Positions 16,569 through 25,360 of a DNA stretch of 64,000 bases are shown here, piece by piece. Under the pieces are notes generated by a model. The model searched no databases. It was given only the letters and a program-made list of their open reading frames with translations, and was not told the DNA's origin. Source of the DNA: Arcicella aurantiaca (GTDB taxonomy: Bacteria > Bacteroidota > Bacteroidia > Cytophagales > Spirosomataceae). Each line of letters starts with the position of its first letter. Within the stretch, counting starts at the first letter, position 1. The stretch spans positions 25,078-89,077 of the forward strand of contig NZ_QGGO01000019.1 of the NCBI RefSeq assembly GCF_003148625.1, written 5' to 3'. Position numbers and translations under genes: made by a program.

Positions 16569-17690
16569 ATGCACTTATACCTCCACATACCTTTTTGCCG
16601 ACAAGCTTGTCATTATTGCGACTTTCATTTTAGCACTTCTTTGAAAACTAAAAATGAAATTGTACACGCTCTTTGTCAGGAAATTGCTTTGCAAAAGGAT
16701 TATTTGAAAGACAAGAATTTAGAAACTATCTACTTTGGTGGTGGAACGCCTTCGTTATTGGAAGATGACGATTTTGCCCAGATTTTTGAAGCCATTTCAA
16801 AATATTTTAACATAAAATCAGACGCTGAAATTACCCTTGAAGCCAATCCTGATGATTTGACGAAAGAGAAACTTCAATTATTCAAAAAGTACAATATCAA
16901 TCGACTTAGTATTGGCATTCAGTCTTTTCATGAACCACACTTAAAAAGCCTTAATAGAATTCATAGTTCAGAAGAAGCAGAAACTTGCGTAAAATCAGCA
17001 CAAGACTCTGGGATTGAGAACATTACGATTGATTTAATCTATGCCATTCCTGCCGAAAGAGACGATATTTTATATACCGACTTAGAAAAAGCTACGGCAC
17101 TAAATACCAATCATATATCTGCTTATTGCCTTACGATTGAGCCACAAACCGTTTTTGGAAAATGGTTAAAACAAGGAAAAATACAAACGATTGATGATGA
17201 TTATGCCGCAACACAATTTGATATTTTAGTAACTTATTTAGCACAAAGTGGTTTTGAGCAGTATGAAATTTCCAATTTTGCACGAAACAATCAATATTCA
17301 CGCCACAATACAAGTTATTGGAAACAAGAAGAATATTTGGGTATTGGTCCTTCGGCACACAGTTTCAACCATGTAAGCCGACAATACAATGTGCCAAATA
17401 ACACACAATATATCAAAGCTTTACAACAAAACTCAGTCCCTTCAGAAATTGAAATTTTAAGTTTGGAAGATAAAGTCAACGAATATTTATTGACAGGCTT
17501 ACGTACCAAATGGGGCTGTAATATTCAGAAAATCAATCAGTTGTCAGATTCAAACTTCATAGAACTGAATAAAAAAATCATTCAAAATCAATTAGCTGAC
17601 AATTTCATCTTGATTGAAAACGATACGTTGTTACTTACATCCAAAGGAAAATTATTTGCTGACAGAATAGCTTCTGATTTATTCATGTAA
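16569..17690 (+). CDS. hemW: HemW-like radical SAM protein (heme chaperone family)
   Basis: This 373-residue protein belongs to the HemN/HemW radical SAM family. The [4Fe-4S] motif is C10-x3-C14-x2-C17 (HIPFCRQACHYCDF), followed by the SAM-contacting YFGGGTPSLL and the ETNPDD-type strand (TLEANPDDLT). The C-terminal HemN_C domain includes EYLLTGLRTKWGCN. HemW proteins bind heme and deliver it; most lack true coproporphyrinogen oxidase activity, and the short N terminus here fits HemW rather than HemN. The ATG at 16569 gives MHLYLHIPFC, the standard start. It lies 47 bases past the ART partner gene. Confidence 0.92.
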   Translation: MHLYLHIPFCRQACHYCDFHFSTSLKTKNEIVHALCQEIALQKDYLKDKNLETIYFGGGTPSLLEDDDFAQIFEAISKYFNIKSDAEITLEANPDDLTKEKLQLFKKYNINRLSIGIQSFHEPHLKSLNRIHSSEEAETCVKSAQDSGIENITIDLIYAIPAERDDILYTDLEKATALNTNHISAYCLTIEPQTVFGKWLKQGKIQTIDDDYAATQFDILVTYLAQSGFEQYEISNFARNNQYSRHNTSYWKQEEYLGIGPSAHSFNHVSRQYNVPNNTQYIKALQQNSVPSEIEILSLEDKVNEYLLTGLRTKWGCNIQKINQLSDSNFIELNKKIIQNQLADNFILIENDTLLLTSKGKLFADRIASDLFM

Positions 17691-17713
17691 AACTTGAAGT
17701 TTCACATTTTTAG

Positions 17714-17745
17714 ATTGCCTACCTTCAAAAAGAATCGTAATTTTG
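17714..17745 (+). promoter_or_regulatory. Bacteroidota-type promoter of mtgA
   Basis: ATTG at 17714-17717 and TAATTTTG at 17738-17745 are separated by 20 bases, matching the phylum's TTTG / TAnnTTTG promoter with one change in the -33 box. The expected start site is near 17751, about 66 bases before the mtgA ATG. Confidence 0.6.
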
Positions 17746-17816
17746 TAGTTTGAAACAAGACCTTCCGAATTAGGTTAAACTCTATTCTCCTCATCGCAAA
17801 AATCATTCATAACATT

Positions 17817-18614
17817 ATGGCAAAAAATACGTTCAGAAATCCACAACATGAAGAACAACCACAAAACGAACCTGCAAAACTTAATGCTTGGCAACGTTTT
17901 AAGGCTTTTCGTGAACGTCAGCCTATTATCAGATTTATCATCAATAAATTATTCAAATATATTCTTTATGGTATTGGCGTTTCATTGGTTACGGTGGTAC
18001 TCTTAAAATTCGTACCCGTTTGGATAACGCCAACGATGATTGACCGTAAAATTACAGCTATTGCCGAAGGAAGAGACTCGGAAATCCATTCAGATTGGGA
18101 GCCTTACGAAAATATTTCAAAAGAAGCCGCTTTGGCAGTTGTTGCCTCAGAAGACCAGCTTTTCCCACAACATTATGGCTTTGATTTTGGGGCAATGTGG
18201 GGTGCATTTCGTCATAATTTAAAAGGAAAAAAAATCAAAGGAGCAAGTACCATTTCTCAACAAGTTGCCAAAAATGTTTTCTTATGGCAAGGCAGAAGTT
18301 ACGTCAGAAAGGTATTAGAAGTGTATTTTACCTTTTTGATTGAGGTAATTTGGGGGAAAGAACGCATTTTGGAAGTTTACTTAAATGTGGCAGAAATGGG
18401 GAAAATGACCTTTGGCGTAGAAGCAACTTCTTTACGCTTTTACGGACACGGAGCTAAAAGTTTAACAAGAACAGAAGCCGCCAGAATAGCCGCAGTGCTT
18501 CCAAGTCCAAATCGTTTTTCAATTGCCAATCCATCTGGATATGTACAAAGACGCACGAATTTTATCGTACGCCAAATGAGAGGTTTAGGAGGCAAAGCGT
18601 ATTTGAAGTTTTGA
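17817..18614 (+). CDS. mtgA: Monofunctional biosynthetic peptidoglycan glycosyltransferase
   Basis: This 265-residue enzyme is a GT51 transglycosylase that polymerises lipid II into glycan strands. One membrane anchor spans about residues 45-68. The catalytic domain has SEDQLFPQHYGFD with the general base Glu112, then KGASTISQQVAKNVFLW, the motif GKERILEVYLNVAEMG with the second Glu, and FYGHGAKSLTRTEAA. No transpeptidase domain follows, so it is the monofunctional type. It has its own promoter and precedes the surface-glycan gene cluster on the same strand. Confidence 0.94.
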   Translation: MAKNTFRNPQHEEQPQNEPAKLNAWQRFKAFRERQPIIRFIINKLFKYILYGIGVSLVTVVLLKFVPVWITPTMIDRKITAIAEGRDSEIHSDWEPYENISKEAALAVVASEDQLFPQHYGFDFGAMWGAFRHNLKGKKIKGASTISQQVAKNVFLWQGRSYVRKVLEVYFTFLIEVIWGKERILEVYLNVAEMGKMTFGVEATSLRFYGHGAKSLTRTEAARIAAVLPSPNRFSIANPSGYVQRRTNFIVRQMRGLGGKAYLKF

Positions 18615-18695
18615 TTCCATTTTTTGGAATCAATCAGAATTATGGTAAAATTTGGAATAATTATTGATAAATGTTCCTTATTAAATACCCATAAA

Positions 18696-20777
18696 ATGAA
18701 AAAACACAAAACCCAAAAGGTTTCTACAAACAGTCCTGTGATTCCGCCAAGCAACACTATTAATGAGAATAGCTCTGCTAAATCTCCTGTGGCTGACAAT
18801 AAAATTGAACATTTGAATGAAATAACTCAGCCTTTTGAGTTAATTCGTTTCGACAAAAAACTCAATATTTACTTAGGAATCTGTGTTTTAGCATTCTTAA
18901 TTTTATCACTTCTAAAAATTCATGGTTCGTCTGTTGCTTCATGGAATGACATTATTCCAGAGGGTTCAACCTCCACAAAAAGCATTTTAGCAGGAACTCC
19001 CAAAAGAATTAGAATGGATGAATATGCCGTTCTAACGCCTTTTACACTTTCCCAATACAATAATAATTTTCCTACGGCAAATCAAGCTATTGGTGGTCAG
19101 AATGCTCCTTTAATTGGTTTTGTTCCTGTCAATCACTTTGTTACAGCTTTCAGACCAAACTTTTGGGCATATTATTTCTTGTCGCAAGAACAGGCTTTTG
19201 CATGGGCTTGGAACTTCAAGACTTTCGGTATATTAATTTCAGTTACCTTAATGTTGATGTTATTAACAGGCAATAATTTGTTATTATCAATCTTCGGAGG
19301 TTTCTGGCTTTTATATTCTTCGGGAACACAATGGTGGTATTCAACCTCTTGGCCTGACTGTATTTTCTTGGCAGCTATTTTATTTACTTGTGCCGTTTAT
19401 CTAATTTTTAGCAAAAATATTATTTCGCTCATTATCAGCACCTTACTTTTCGTCCTGTTTAGTGTGTATTATGCTACCATTTTATACCCGCCATACCAAT
19501 TACCATTAGCTTATTTTGTAATATTTTTATTAGCAGGTTACGTAATTCATCATTTTAATAAAGACATTATTTTCGATAAATTATTCATCAAATTAGGTTT
19601 GGGTTTAGGTGCTTTTGCAGCATTAGGAATCATCTTTTTTAAGTTTTATTCGGATGCGAAACCAACTATCGAAGCCATGATGAATACGGCTTATCCGGGT
19701 AAAAGAACAGATTTTGGAGGCTCAGGTTTTCCTACCAATATGTTTTCAGAGTATTATCATTTATTTGTCAATTCCGATAGTTTTCCACAGGCTTGGATAA
19801 ATATTTGTGAATTATCTCACTATATCAATTTTGCTCCTGTCATTGTTGGTTGCATGATTTGGTATTATGCAACTACCCAAAAAATCAATTATTTAGTTTT
19901 ATTGCCAAGCATTTTTGTCGTTTTCATCTTGATTTGGATAAAAGTTGGTTTCCCTGAAAGCATTGCTAAATTGACTCTAATGAGTATGAGTCCACCCAAA
20001 AGAACACAAATTCCTTTTGGTGTAGCCAACGTTATTCTCGCCATTATTTATGTAAGTCAATTGAAATACATGAAAATTTCAGATTTGCCTATTTCTAAAA
20101 AAGTGATTTCCATTATTATTACCATTCTTTTTATGGGAATTACGGCTGCGACAAACGATAGCAGTTCTGGAAATTTCTTCAAAGCACCACAATTAGTAAT
20201 CGGCGTTATTCTTTTCGGAATTGCCAATATTATGCTCTTATTTCCTCTCAATATAAAGTTTAGAGAAGTTATTTTTACCAGTGTAATTGCAGTTACCTTA
20301 GTGCCAAATATCATGGTAAACCCTATTGCCAAAGGACTTGCCCCAATAACTGAACATAATATTTATCAGCAAATAAAAGCAATTGATAAAGCTGACCCAC
20401 ACCAAAGATGGATGGTTAATGGTAGTCAATTTTACGGATATATCACCCAAGCCACAGGCGTAAATGTTTTAGGAGGTGTAAAATATGTTCCAGACTTCAA
20501 AACGATGAAAGTAATTGATGGTAAATACAAGCGTGATACCGTTTATAACCGTTATGCTCATACAGTTTATAGTTCGTATATAGACGGAAAAGACTCAACC
20601 GTAGTAGCTCTCAATTTTGAAGATGGATATTCAATTGGTATTGATGGTTGTTCGCCACGCTTGAAGGAATTGAAAGTTAAATACATGATTTTTGATAGAC
20701 AGCCACAACCCGTAGAAGTGCGTTGTATGAAAAGAATTGCAGATTCTACGGTTCAAATCTACCAAAGAAATGACTAA
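18696..20777 (+). CDS. Polytopic membrane protein, possibly a glycosyltransferase
   Basis: From the ATG at 18696 (MKKHKTQKV) this protein has about 693 residues. A Ser/Pro-rich cytoplasmic tail of about 60 residues is followed by some 12 hydrophobic segments, from IYLGICVLAFLILSLL onward. A conserved-looking loop reads SGTQWWYSTSWPD, and a soluble domain of about 130 residues closes the protein. The overall form resembles GT-C type or O-antigen polymerase-like proteins, but I see no decisive motif. It overlaps the next gene by eight bases and heads a five-gene run, so it probably works with the two GT2 enzymes on a lipid-linked glycan. An upstream ATG at 18624 would add 24 residues; I judge it less likely. 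Confidence 0.7.
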   Translation: MKKHKTQKVSTNSPVIPPSNTINENSSAKSPVADNKIEHLNEITQPFELIRFDKKLNIYLGICVLAFLILSLLKIHGSSVASWNDIIPEGSTSTKSILAGTPKRIRMDEYAVLTPFTLSQYNNNFPTANQAIGGQNAPLIGFVPVNHFVTAFRPNFWAYYFLSQEQAFAWAWNFKTFGILISVTLMLMLLTGNNLLLSIFGGFWLLYSSGTQWWYSTSWPDCIFLAAILFTCAVYLIFSKNIISLIISTLLFVLFSVYYATILYPPYQLPLAYFVIFLLAGYVIHHFNKDIIFDKLFIKLGLGLGAFAALGIIFFKFYSDAKPTIEAMMNTAYPGKRTDFGGSGFPTNMFSEYYHLFVNSDSFPQAWINICELSHYINFAPVIVGCMIWYYATTQKINYLVLLPSIFVVFILIWIKVGFPESIAKLTLMSMSPPKRTQIPFGVANVILAIIYVSQLKYMKISDLPISKKVISIIITILFMGITAATNDSSSGNFFKAPQLVIGVILFGIANIMLLFPLNIKFREVIFTSVIAVTLVPNIMVNPIAKGLAPITEHNIYQQIKAIDKADPHQRWMVNGSQFYGYITQATGVNVLGGVKYVPDFKTMKVIDGKYKRDTVYNRYAHTVYSSYIDGKDSTVVALNFEDGYSIGIDGCSPRLKELKVKYMIFDRQPQPVEVRCMKRIADSTVQIYQRND

Positions 20778-21504
20778 GCAAAGAGCCAAAATATTAGTCA
20801 TTATTCCTTGCTATAACGAAGAAGCGTCTATCCAAAATTTGGTCAATGATATTCAATCGGTAAAAAAACAACATGACTTACCGATTGATATTTTAGTGGT
20901 AAATGATTGTTCTAAAGATAATACGCTACAAGTTATTAAATCTTTAGATTGTCTATACTTAGATTTACCTGTAAACTTAGGCATTGGCGGAGGAATGCAA
21001 AGCGGTTATAAATACGCATACCGAAATGGCTATCAATTTGCGGTACAAATGGACGGAGACGGACAACATCCAGCCATTGAATTACCAAAACTTTTGCAAG
21101 AAGCACAAACCAACAAAGCAGATGTAATTATTGGCTCACGATTTTTAGAAGGAAAAGGCTTTCAATCTTCATTTTTTAGGAGATTAGGTATCACTTATTT
21201 TAAATGGTTAAATAAGTTTTTGATTGGGCAGACGATACATGACAGTACATCAGGATTTAGGGTATTTAATAGAAAAACGCTTGAACTTGTCAACCAATAT
21301 TATCCCGATGAATACCCCGAACCAGAAGCGATTGTATTATTCGGAATGAGAAAATTAATCATGAAGGAAGTACCCGTAGAAATGTGCGAAAGACAAGGTG
21401 GCGTTTCTTCAATCAACTCATTCAGAGCGATTTACTATATGTTCAAAGTTAGTTTAGGAATAATTTTCGTTTATATCAGACTCAAAGGAAAATGGAAAAT
21501 GTAG
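20770..21504 (+). CDS. GT2 family glycosyltransferase (dolichyl-phosphate-mannose-synthase-like)
   Basis: This 244-residue enzyme has a GT-A fold: VIIPCYNEEASI at the N terminus, LVVNDCSKDNT, NLGIGGGMQSGYKYA, and the DxD-type QMDGDGQHP that binds the metal-nucleotide sugar. The central STSGFRVFNRKT motif fits polyprenyl-phosphate glycosyltransferases of the DPM1/GtrB type. No C-terminal membrane pair is present beyond a short hydrophobic tail (MFKVSLGIIFVYI). It starts within the last codons of the upstream membrane protein. The DUF2304 gene overlaps its end by 13 bases; DUF2304 proteins are often found beside such enzymes and may serve as membrane partners. Confidence 0.9.
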   Translation: MTKQRAKILVIIPCYNEEASIQNLVNDIQSVKKQHDLPIDILVVNDCSKDNTLQVIKSLDCLYLDLPVNLGIGGGMQSGYKYAYRNGYQFAVQMDGDGQHPAIELPKLLQEAQTNKADVIIGSRFLEGKGFQSSFFRRLGITYFKWLNKFLIGQTIHDSTSGFRVFNRKTLELVNQYYPDEYPEPEAIVLFGMRKLIMKEVPVEMCERQGGVSSINSFRAIYYMFKVSLGIIFVYIRLKGKWKM

Positions 21505-21857
21505 TACCTTTCAAAATACAGATAATCAGTATCTTAGCCACATTAGGATTCATGTATTTTATTGTCCGACAAATTATTCGTGGGAAACTTCGTGAAGAAT
21601 ATTCCATCGTTTGGTTTGCTTGTACAATTGTGTTACTGATTTTTTCTTTTTGGCGAAAAGGTTTAGAACAAATTTCGTTGGCATTAGGCGTATTTTATCC
21701 TCCATCACTTTTGTTTTTATTAGCAATTGGGGCAATCGTAACCTTTTTAGTCCACCTTTCAATAGTCAATTCTAAATTACAAAGTCAAATAAAAGATTTA
21801 GCTCATGAAGTTGCTTTTTTGAAAGAAAAGCAACTCAATGAAAGTACCATAAAATAA
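21492..21857 (+). CDS. DUF2304 family membrane protein
   Basis: This 121-residue protein has three hydrophobic segments (IISILATLGFMYFIV, YSIVWFACTIVLLIFSF, and PPSLLFLLAIGAIVTFLVH) and a C-terminal coiled-coil tail rich in Leu, Lys and Glu. That layout and the REEYSIVWF motif fit DUF2304. The family is usually encoded next to DPM1-like GT2 enzymes in cell-surface polysaccharide clusters, as here, where it overlaps the GT2 gene by 13 bases. Its exact function is not established. Confidence 0.82.
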   Translation: MENVVPFKIQIISILATLGFMYFIVRQIIRGKLREEYSIVWFACTIVLLIFSFWRKGLEQISLALGVFYPPSLLFLLAIGAIVTFLVHLSIVNSKLQSQIKDLAHEVAFLKEKQLNESTIK

Positions 21858-21869
21858 GATTTTCTAAAC

Positions 21870-22649
21870 ATGAAACATACATTTGTAGTGCTGGCATACA
21901 AAGAATCTGTTTATTTGGAAGAATGTATTTTATCGCTGATTAATCAAACAGAAAAAAGTACAATCATTATTTCTACTGCTACTCCAAACAGCTTCATCGA
22001 CAGTATTGCTCAAAAATATAACCTCTCTTTAGCTATCAGAAAAGGCGTTCCAACAATTGCCAATGATTGGACTTTTGCTTACGCCCAAGCCACTACAAAG
22101 TACATAACATTAGCACATCAAGACGATATTTATTTGCCCAATTATACCCAAAATTTATTACAGAAAGCCTCTAAATATGATACTTCAATTGCGTTTTGTA
22201 ATTATTATGAAATCCGTAATAAACAAATCGTAAAAACAAATTTATTGTTATTTATCAAGCGGATTTTATTGCTTTCTTTAGGAATAAATTATGTAGGAAA
22301 GAGCAAAATCAATAAATGGTTATGTTTAGCATTTGGTAGCCCAATTTGTTGTCCGTCAGTGATGTACAACAAAGAAAAATTGGGAGAATGGCAATTTGAC
22401 AATCATTTTAAAGTAAACTTAGACTGGAACTCGTGGCTGAGAGTTGCTAAAATGCAAGGAGCTTTTGTTTATACCAATAAAGCATTAATGTACCACCGAA
22501 TCCATACACAGTCTGCAACTACTGCCAATTTGGATGATAATTTCAGACATAAAGAAGATATAGAAATATTTACCAGTCTTTGGGGAAAAACCATTGGTAA
22601 TATCATCAGTAAATTTTATGCGAATAGTTATAAATCTAACGAATTATAA
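21870..22649 (+). CDS. GT2 family glycosyltransferase
   Basis: This 259-residue protein has the GT-A start FVVLAYKESVYLEECILSL and the metal-binding motif LAHQDDIYLPNY, then a hydrophobic stretch near IKRILLLSLGI. The acceptor half includes DLDWNSWLRVAKM, where the Asp/Trp pair is typical of the family's catalytic region. It lies 12 bases after DUF2304 in a tight operon. It probably adds one residue to the glycan made by this cluster; donor and acceptor cannot be read. Confidence 0.86.
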   Translation: MKHTFVVLAYKESVYLEECILSLINQTEKSTIIISTATPNSFIDSIAQKYNLSLAIRKGVPTIANDWTFAYAQATTKYITLAHQDDIYLPNYTQNLLQKASKYDTSIAFCNYYEIRNKQIVKTNLLLFIKRILLLSLGINYVGKSKINKWLCLAFGSPICCPSVMYNKEKLGEWQFDNHFKVNLDWNSWLRVAKMQGAFVYTNKALMYHRIHTQSATTANLDDNFRHKEDIEIFTSLWGKTIGNIISKFYANSYKSNEL

Positions 22650-22662
22650 TACAGAATAAATC

Positions 22663-23586
22663 ATGGTTCAATATCAACATAGTAAAACTTGTAGGCTCTG
22701 CGGAAGCGAAGAACTCAATAAAGTCGCTGAAAATCTACATGACCCACAAGAATCGGTGCAAGATACCTTTGATGTTTTAGCTTGTACAAAATGTGGCTTT
22801 CACTTTACAGACCCTATGATTTTGAATAAAGACCTCGGTTTTTTATACGAAGGCAATTATTTTGGCATTGATAACAAGTTATCGTTTTTTGAAAACTTAT
22901 ATCGTTTTGACCAATATAGATACGATTTTGGTATTTATAGTAAGTATTTTTCAAAAAATATGACCATGTTAGATTATGGATGTGGAAATGGGTCGAGAGT
23001 AGAATATTTACGCCAAAAAGGTTTTAGAGCAACAGGTATTGATGAATTTGACATGATAACAACAGATTTAGACAAGAGTCTTTATGTTATTAAAAATCCT
23101 ATTGATTTTTTCCCAGAACAGAAATATGATGTCGTTTTTATGTACCACGTCTTGGAACATTTAAGAGAATTTGACGCTCAAATTAATCATATCAAAACCA
23201 ATATTCTGAAAAAAGGAGGATACTTAATTATTCAAGTTCCCAATGTAGATTGCTGGCAATTCAAGAAATATCCACAAAATGACAATCTTTATGAAGTTCC
23301 TCGACATTTTTGGCATTTCAATAAAAGAAGTATAAAATTTATGATGGAAGAAAGGGGATTTATCACCAAAGGGCAAAATTGCAAAAACTCCATTTTACAT
23401 CCATCTACTATTTTAAGCAGTGTTTTTAAATTTAATATTCGGCAAGAGTGGGCAAAACCCAATCCAAATAAATGGCTTATTCATGCTAAATTTGGTTTAT
23501 TTTGCTTGTTATCAATTCCAATTTTATTTTGGGAAAATTTAAGAGATGACAGTCCAATTTTAAATTGTATTTTTGAAAACAAATAA
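22663..23586 (+). CDS. Class I SAM methyltransferase with N-terminal zinc-binding motif
   Basis: This 307-residue protein begins with a four-Cys zinc knuckle: CRLCGS near the start and CTKCGFHF about 30 residues on. The methyltransferase domain follows: MLDYGCGNGSRVEYLRQKG binds SAM, and VVFMYHVLEHL and GGYLIIQVPN are the later motifs of the methyltransf_23 type. A hydrophobic C-terminal stretch (FGLFCLLSIPILFW) may touch the membrane. Such enzymes often modify sugars in capsule or O-antigen clusters. It is last in the run of glycan genes and ends at a strong hairpin. Confidence 0.88.
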   Translation: MVQYQHSKTCRLCGSEELNKVAENLHDPQESVQDTFDVLACTKCGFHFTDPMILNKDLGFLYEGNYFGIDNKLSFFENLYRFDQYRYDFGIYSKYFSKNMTMLDYGCGNGSRVEYLRQKGFRATGIDEFDMITTDLDKSLYVIKNPIDFFPEQKYDVVFMYHVLEHLREFDAQINHIKTNILKKGGYLIIQVPNVDCWQFKKYPQNDNLYEVPRHFWHFNKRSIKFMMEERGFITKGQNCKNSILHPSTILSSVFKFNIRQEWAKPNPNKWLIHAKFGLFCLLSIPILFWENLRDDSPILNCIFENK

Positions 23587-23589
23587 ACA

Positions 23590-23623
23590 AAAAAGCCTCA
23601 AATAATCAAATTTGAGGCTTTTT
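23590..23623. terminator. Bidirectional terminator between convergent genes
   Basis: AAAAAGCCTCAAA (23590-23602) pairs with TTTGAGGCTTTTT (23611-23623). It lies between the ends of the methyltransferase and glucosaminidase genes and has A/T runs on both sides. Confidence 0.88.
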
Positions 23624-23629
23624 CTATGA

Positions 23630-24748
23630 TTAATCATTCTCTATCAATCCGTATCTATCTACTACTTTCATGATTCTATCGGCGTAAAATTTGCCTCCTT
23701 TGTGGGTATATCCACGTTCACCAACTGAATAAATGAATGTGTAGGCTGCTGAATATTTTTCCACGCCTGAGGCAATCTGTCCTCGATAATATTTGGCAAT
23801 ATCGCTATAATCTCGCTTCCAAGCTCCTGTTTTGTGCATGAAAACTTCTTCTACTAAAAATTCTATACATTCCCGTCTCGACCCAAAACGACGATACCAA
23901 TTATCTGGACGGCGACTTTCATCATAAATGATTTGTCCATCATCTGATTTTTTAAGAATTGGCACTTTACCTTCATATTCATCGGGCTGTCCTTTCAACT
24001 GATAGGCGTTTGATTCATTTCCCCACCATTGTTTTATTCCAAAGAAATTATTGGCAAAAACCGCATTTCTGCTATATCCATAACCACTTTCCATTGCTGC
24101 CATTGCCATAATTACACTGGCTGGCACTTGATATTTTTGCCCTAATTCTATGGCAATTGGCTTAATATCTGCTAAAAATGCTCTGGCTTCATCTTGGGTC
24201 GGATGCCCAATGGCTGTCCCATAAACATTTTGATTTCTACCTAAAAATGGGTCTTCAGCAGGTGTTGGATTAAACCGTAGATTGGTCGTCGGTAATGGAT
24301 AAGATGCTTTTGAAATATCAGGTTCGCCAGAGGTAGATGCCGATGAATTACTCGGAGGGTTTTGAATAACCACTACATTTCCCAATGATTTTCCTGTAAC
24401 GGCAATTTCCCCATAAGCTACACTAACGGTATCATTGGTAGCAGAAATTCCTACAAATCTCAATTTCTTAACACTCGGAAAACCGAACGCAAAACTCAAT
24501 TCAGCCTTATTCTGACTGGTTTTTATCGTTCCAAGGCTTCCTTTATCAGAGAAAATTTTAATGCGTTGTATATTATCTCCAGCACTAAACAAGAATTTAA
24601 CTTCTTCTCCAACTGTAGCCGTAGGAACGTACTCAACACTGAGTCCAATTTTTTTGAGTTTTTGATAGGAAAATGCAAGTAGAGCAATACCCAAAAGGCA
24701 TAATGCACTAATCATCCCGCCACGAAAAAGTTTCTTATTCATTTGCAT
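23630..24748 (-). CDS. Membrane-anchored glucosaminidase (GH73-type) domain protein
   Basis: This 372-residue protein has one N-terminal membrane segment (GMISALCLLGIALLAFSY), a beta-rich domain of about 100 residues, a Ser/Pro linker, and a C-terminal glucosaminidase domain of the kind that hydrolyses GlcNAc-MurNAc bonds in peptidoglycan. The catalytic Glu is in MAMAAMESGYGYSR, and the companion motifs are NNFFGIKQWWG, a YR-F region (NWYRRFGSRRECIEFL) and YADRIMKVVDRYGL. It should act in the periplasm on cell-wall turnover. It lies opposite the glycan cluster and is not part of an obvious operon. Confidence 0.85.
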   Translation of the reverse strand: MQMNKKLFRGGMISALCLLGIALLAFSYQKLKKIGLSVEYVPTATVGEEVKFLFSAGDNIQRIKIFSDKGSLGTIKTSQNKAELSFAFGFPSVKKLRFVGISATNDTVSVAYGEIAVTGKSLGNVVVIQNPPSNSSASTSGEPDISKASYPLPTTNLRFNPTPAEDPFLGRNQNVYGTAIGHPTQDEARAFLADIKPIAIELGQKYQVPASVIMAMAAMESGYGYSRNAVFANNFFGIKQWWGNESNAYQLKGQPDEYEGKVPILKKSDDGQIIYDESRRPDNWYRRFGSRRECIEFLVEEVFMHKTGAWKRDYSDIAKYYRGQIASGVEKYSAAYTFIYSVGERGYTHKGGKFYADRIMKVVDRYGLIEND

Positions 24749-24925
24749 AAAATTTCTGTAAATCCTTAGCTATTAAAACTCTACTATGGCGGTAACTGAG
24801 TCTATGTGCTAAAAATATCAAAAATCATGCCGTGTGAGGATATAAACATGAAGGAGCAAGTACGAGATAATATTTTTTGGAACAAGATGCTCAATTATAT
24901 CTCATAACGATGACTTTCACGCTGT

Positions 24926-25246
24926 TTAAAGCAATTCATCTTTGGGAATCCAATAGTGGTTTTTAAGGTTTTTTATTTTATCATTTTCAACAACAATTCC
25001 TTCGTTTTCAAGTAACTCTTGCATTTTATCACCTCCAAAAAACGCTTTTCCTGTTAGTACCCCTGCCCTATTAACCACTCTATGTGCTGGAATAGTAGCA
25101 TCTCCGTGACAGGCATTCATAGCCCAGCCCACAAATCTTGCTCCTCCTTTTGAGCCTAAATATTCTGCAATCGCACCATAAGACGTTACTCTGCCTTCAG
25201 GAATAAGGCGAACAACTTGATAAATATCTTCAAAGGAATTTTTCAT
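24926..25246 (-). CDS. Alkyltransferase-like (ATL) DNA-binding protein
   Basis: This protein of about 106 residues is the DNA-binding domain of the O6-alkylguanine alkyltransferase (MGMT) family. The winged helix has RVTSYGAIAEYLG with the base-flipping Tyr23, and GGARFVGWAMNAC carries the Arg finger (R37). The active-site motif reads IPAHRVVN: the acceptor Cys of PCHR is Ala54, so the protein cannot take an alkyl group. ATL proteins of this kind bind alkylated guanines and pass them to nucleotide-excision repair; that is family knowledge. I chose the ATG at 25246 (MKNSFEDIY) over the one at 25279 because it matches the usual N terminus. Confidence 0.88.
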   Translation of the reverse strand: MKNSFEDIYQVVRLIPEGRVTSYGAIAEYLGSKGGARFVGWAMNACHGDATIPAHRVVNRAGVLTGKAFFGGDKMQELLENEGIVVENDKIKNLKNHYWIPKDELL

Positions 25247-25297
25247 GTTACAAAGTAAATTAGATTTCAATATGCTCAAATCATTTTAAACAAAAAA

Positions 25298-25326
25298 GGT
25301 AGAATATCCTAAAAGGTTATTCTACC
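25298..25326 (-). terminator. Terminator after the GH20 gene
   Basis: GGTAGAATA (25298-25306) pairs with TATTCTACC (25318-25326); on the minus strand a run of six T follows. It lies 35 bases past the hexosaminidase stop codon. Confidence 0.8.
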
Positions 25327-25360
25327 ATGAACAAGCATTAATTTATTGATTTTGAAGTGT

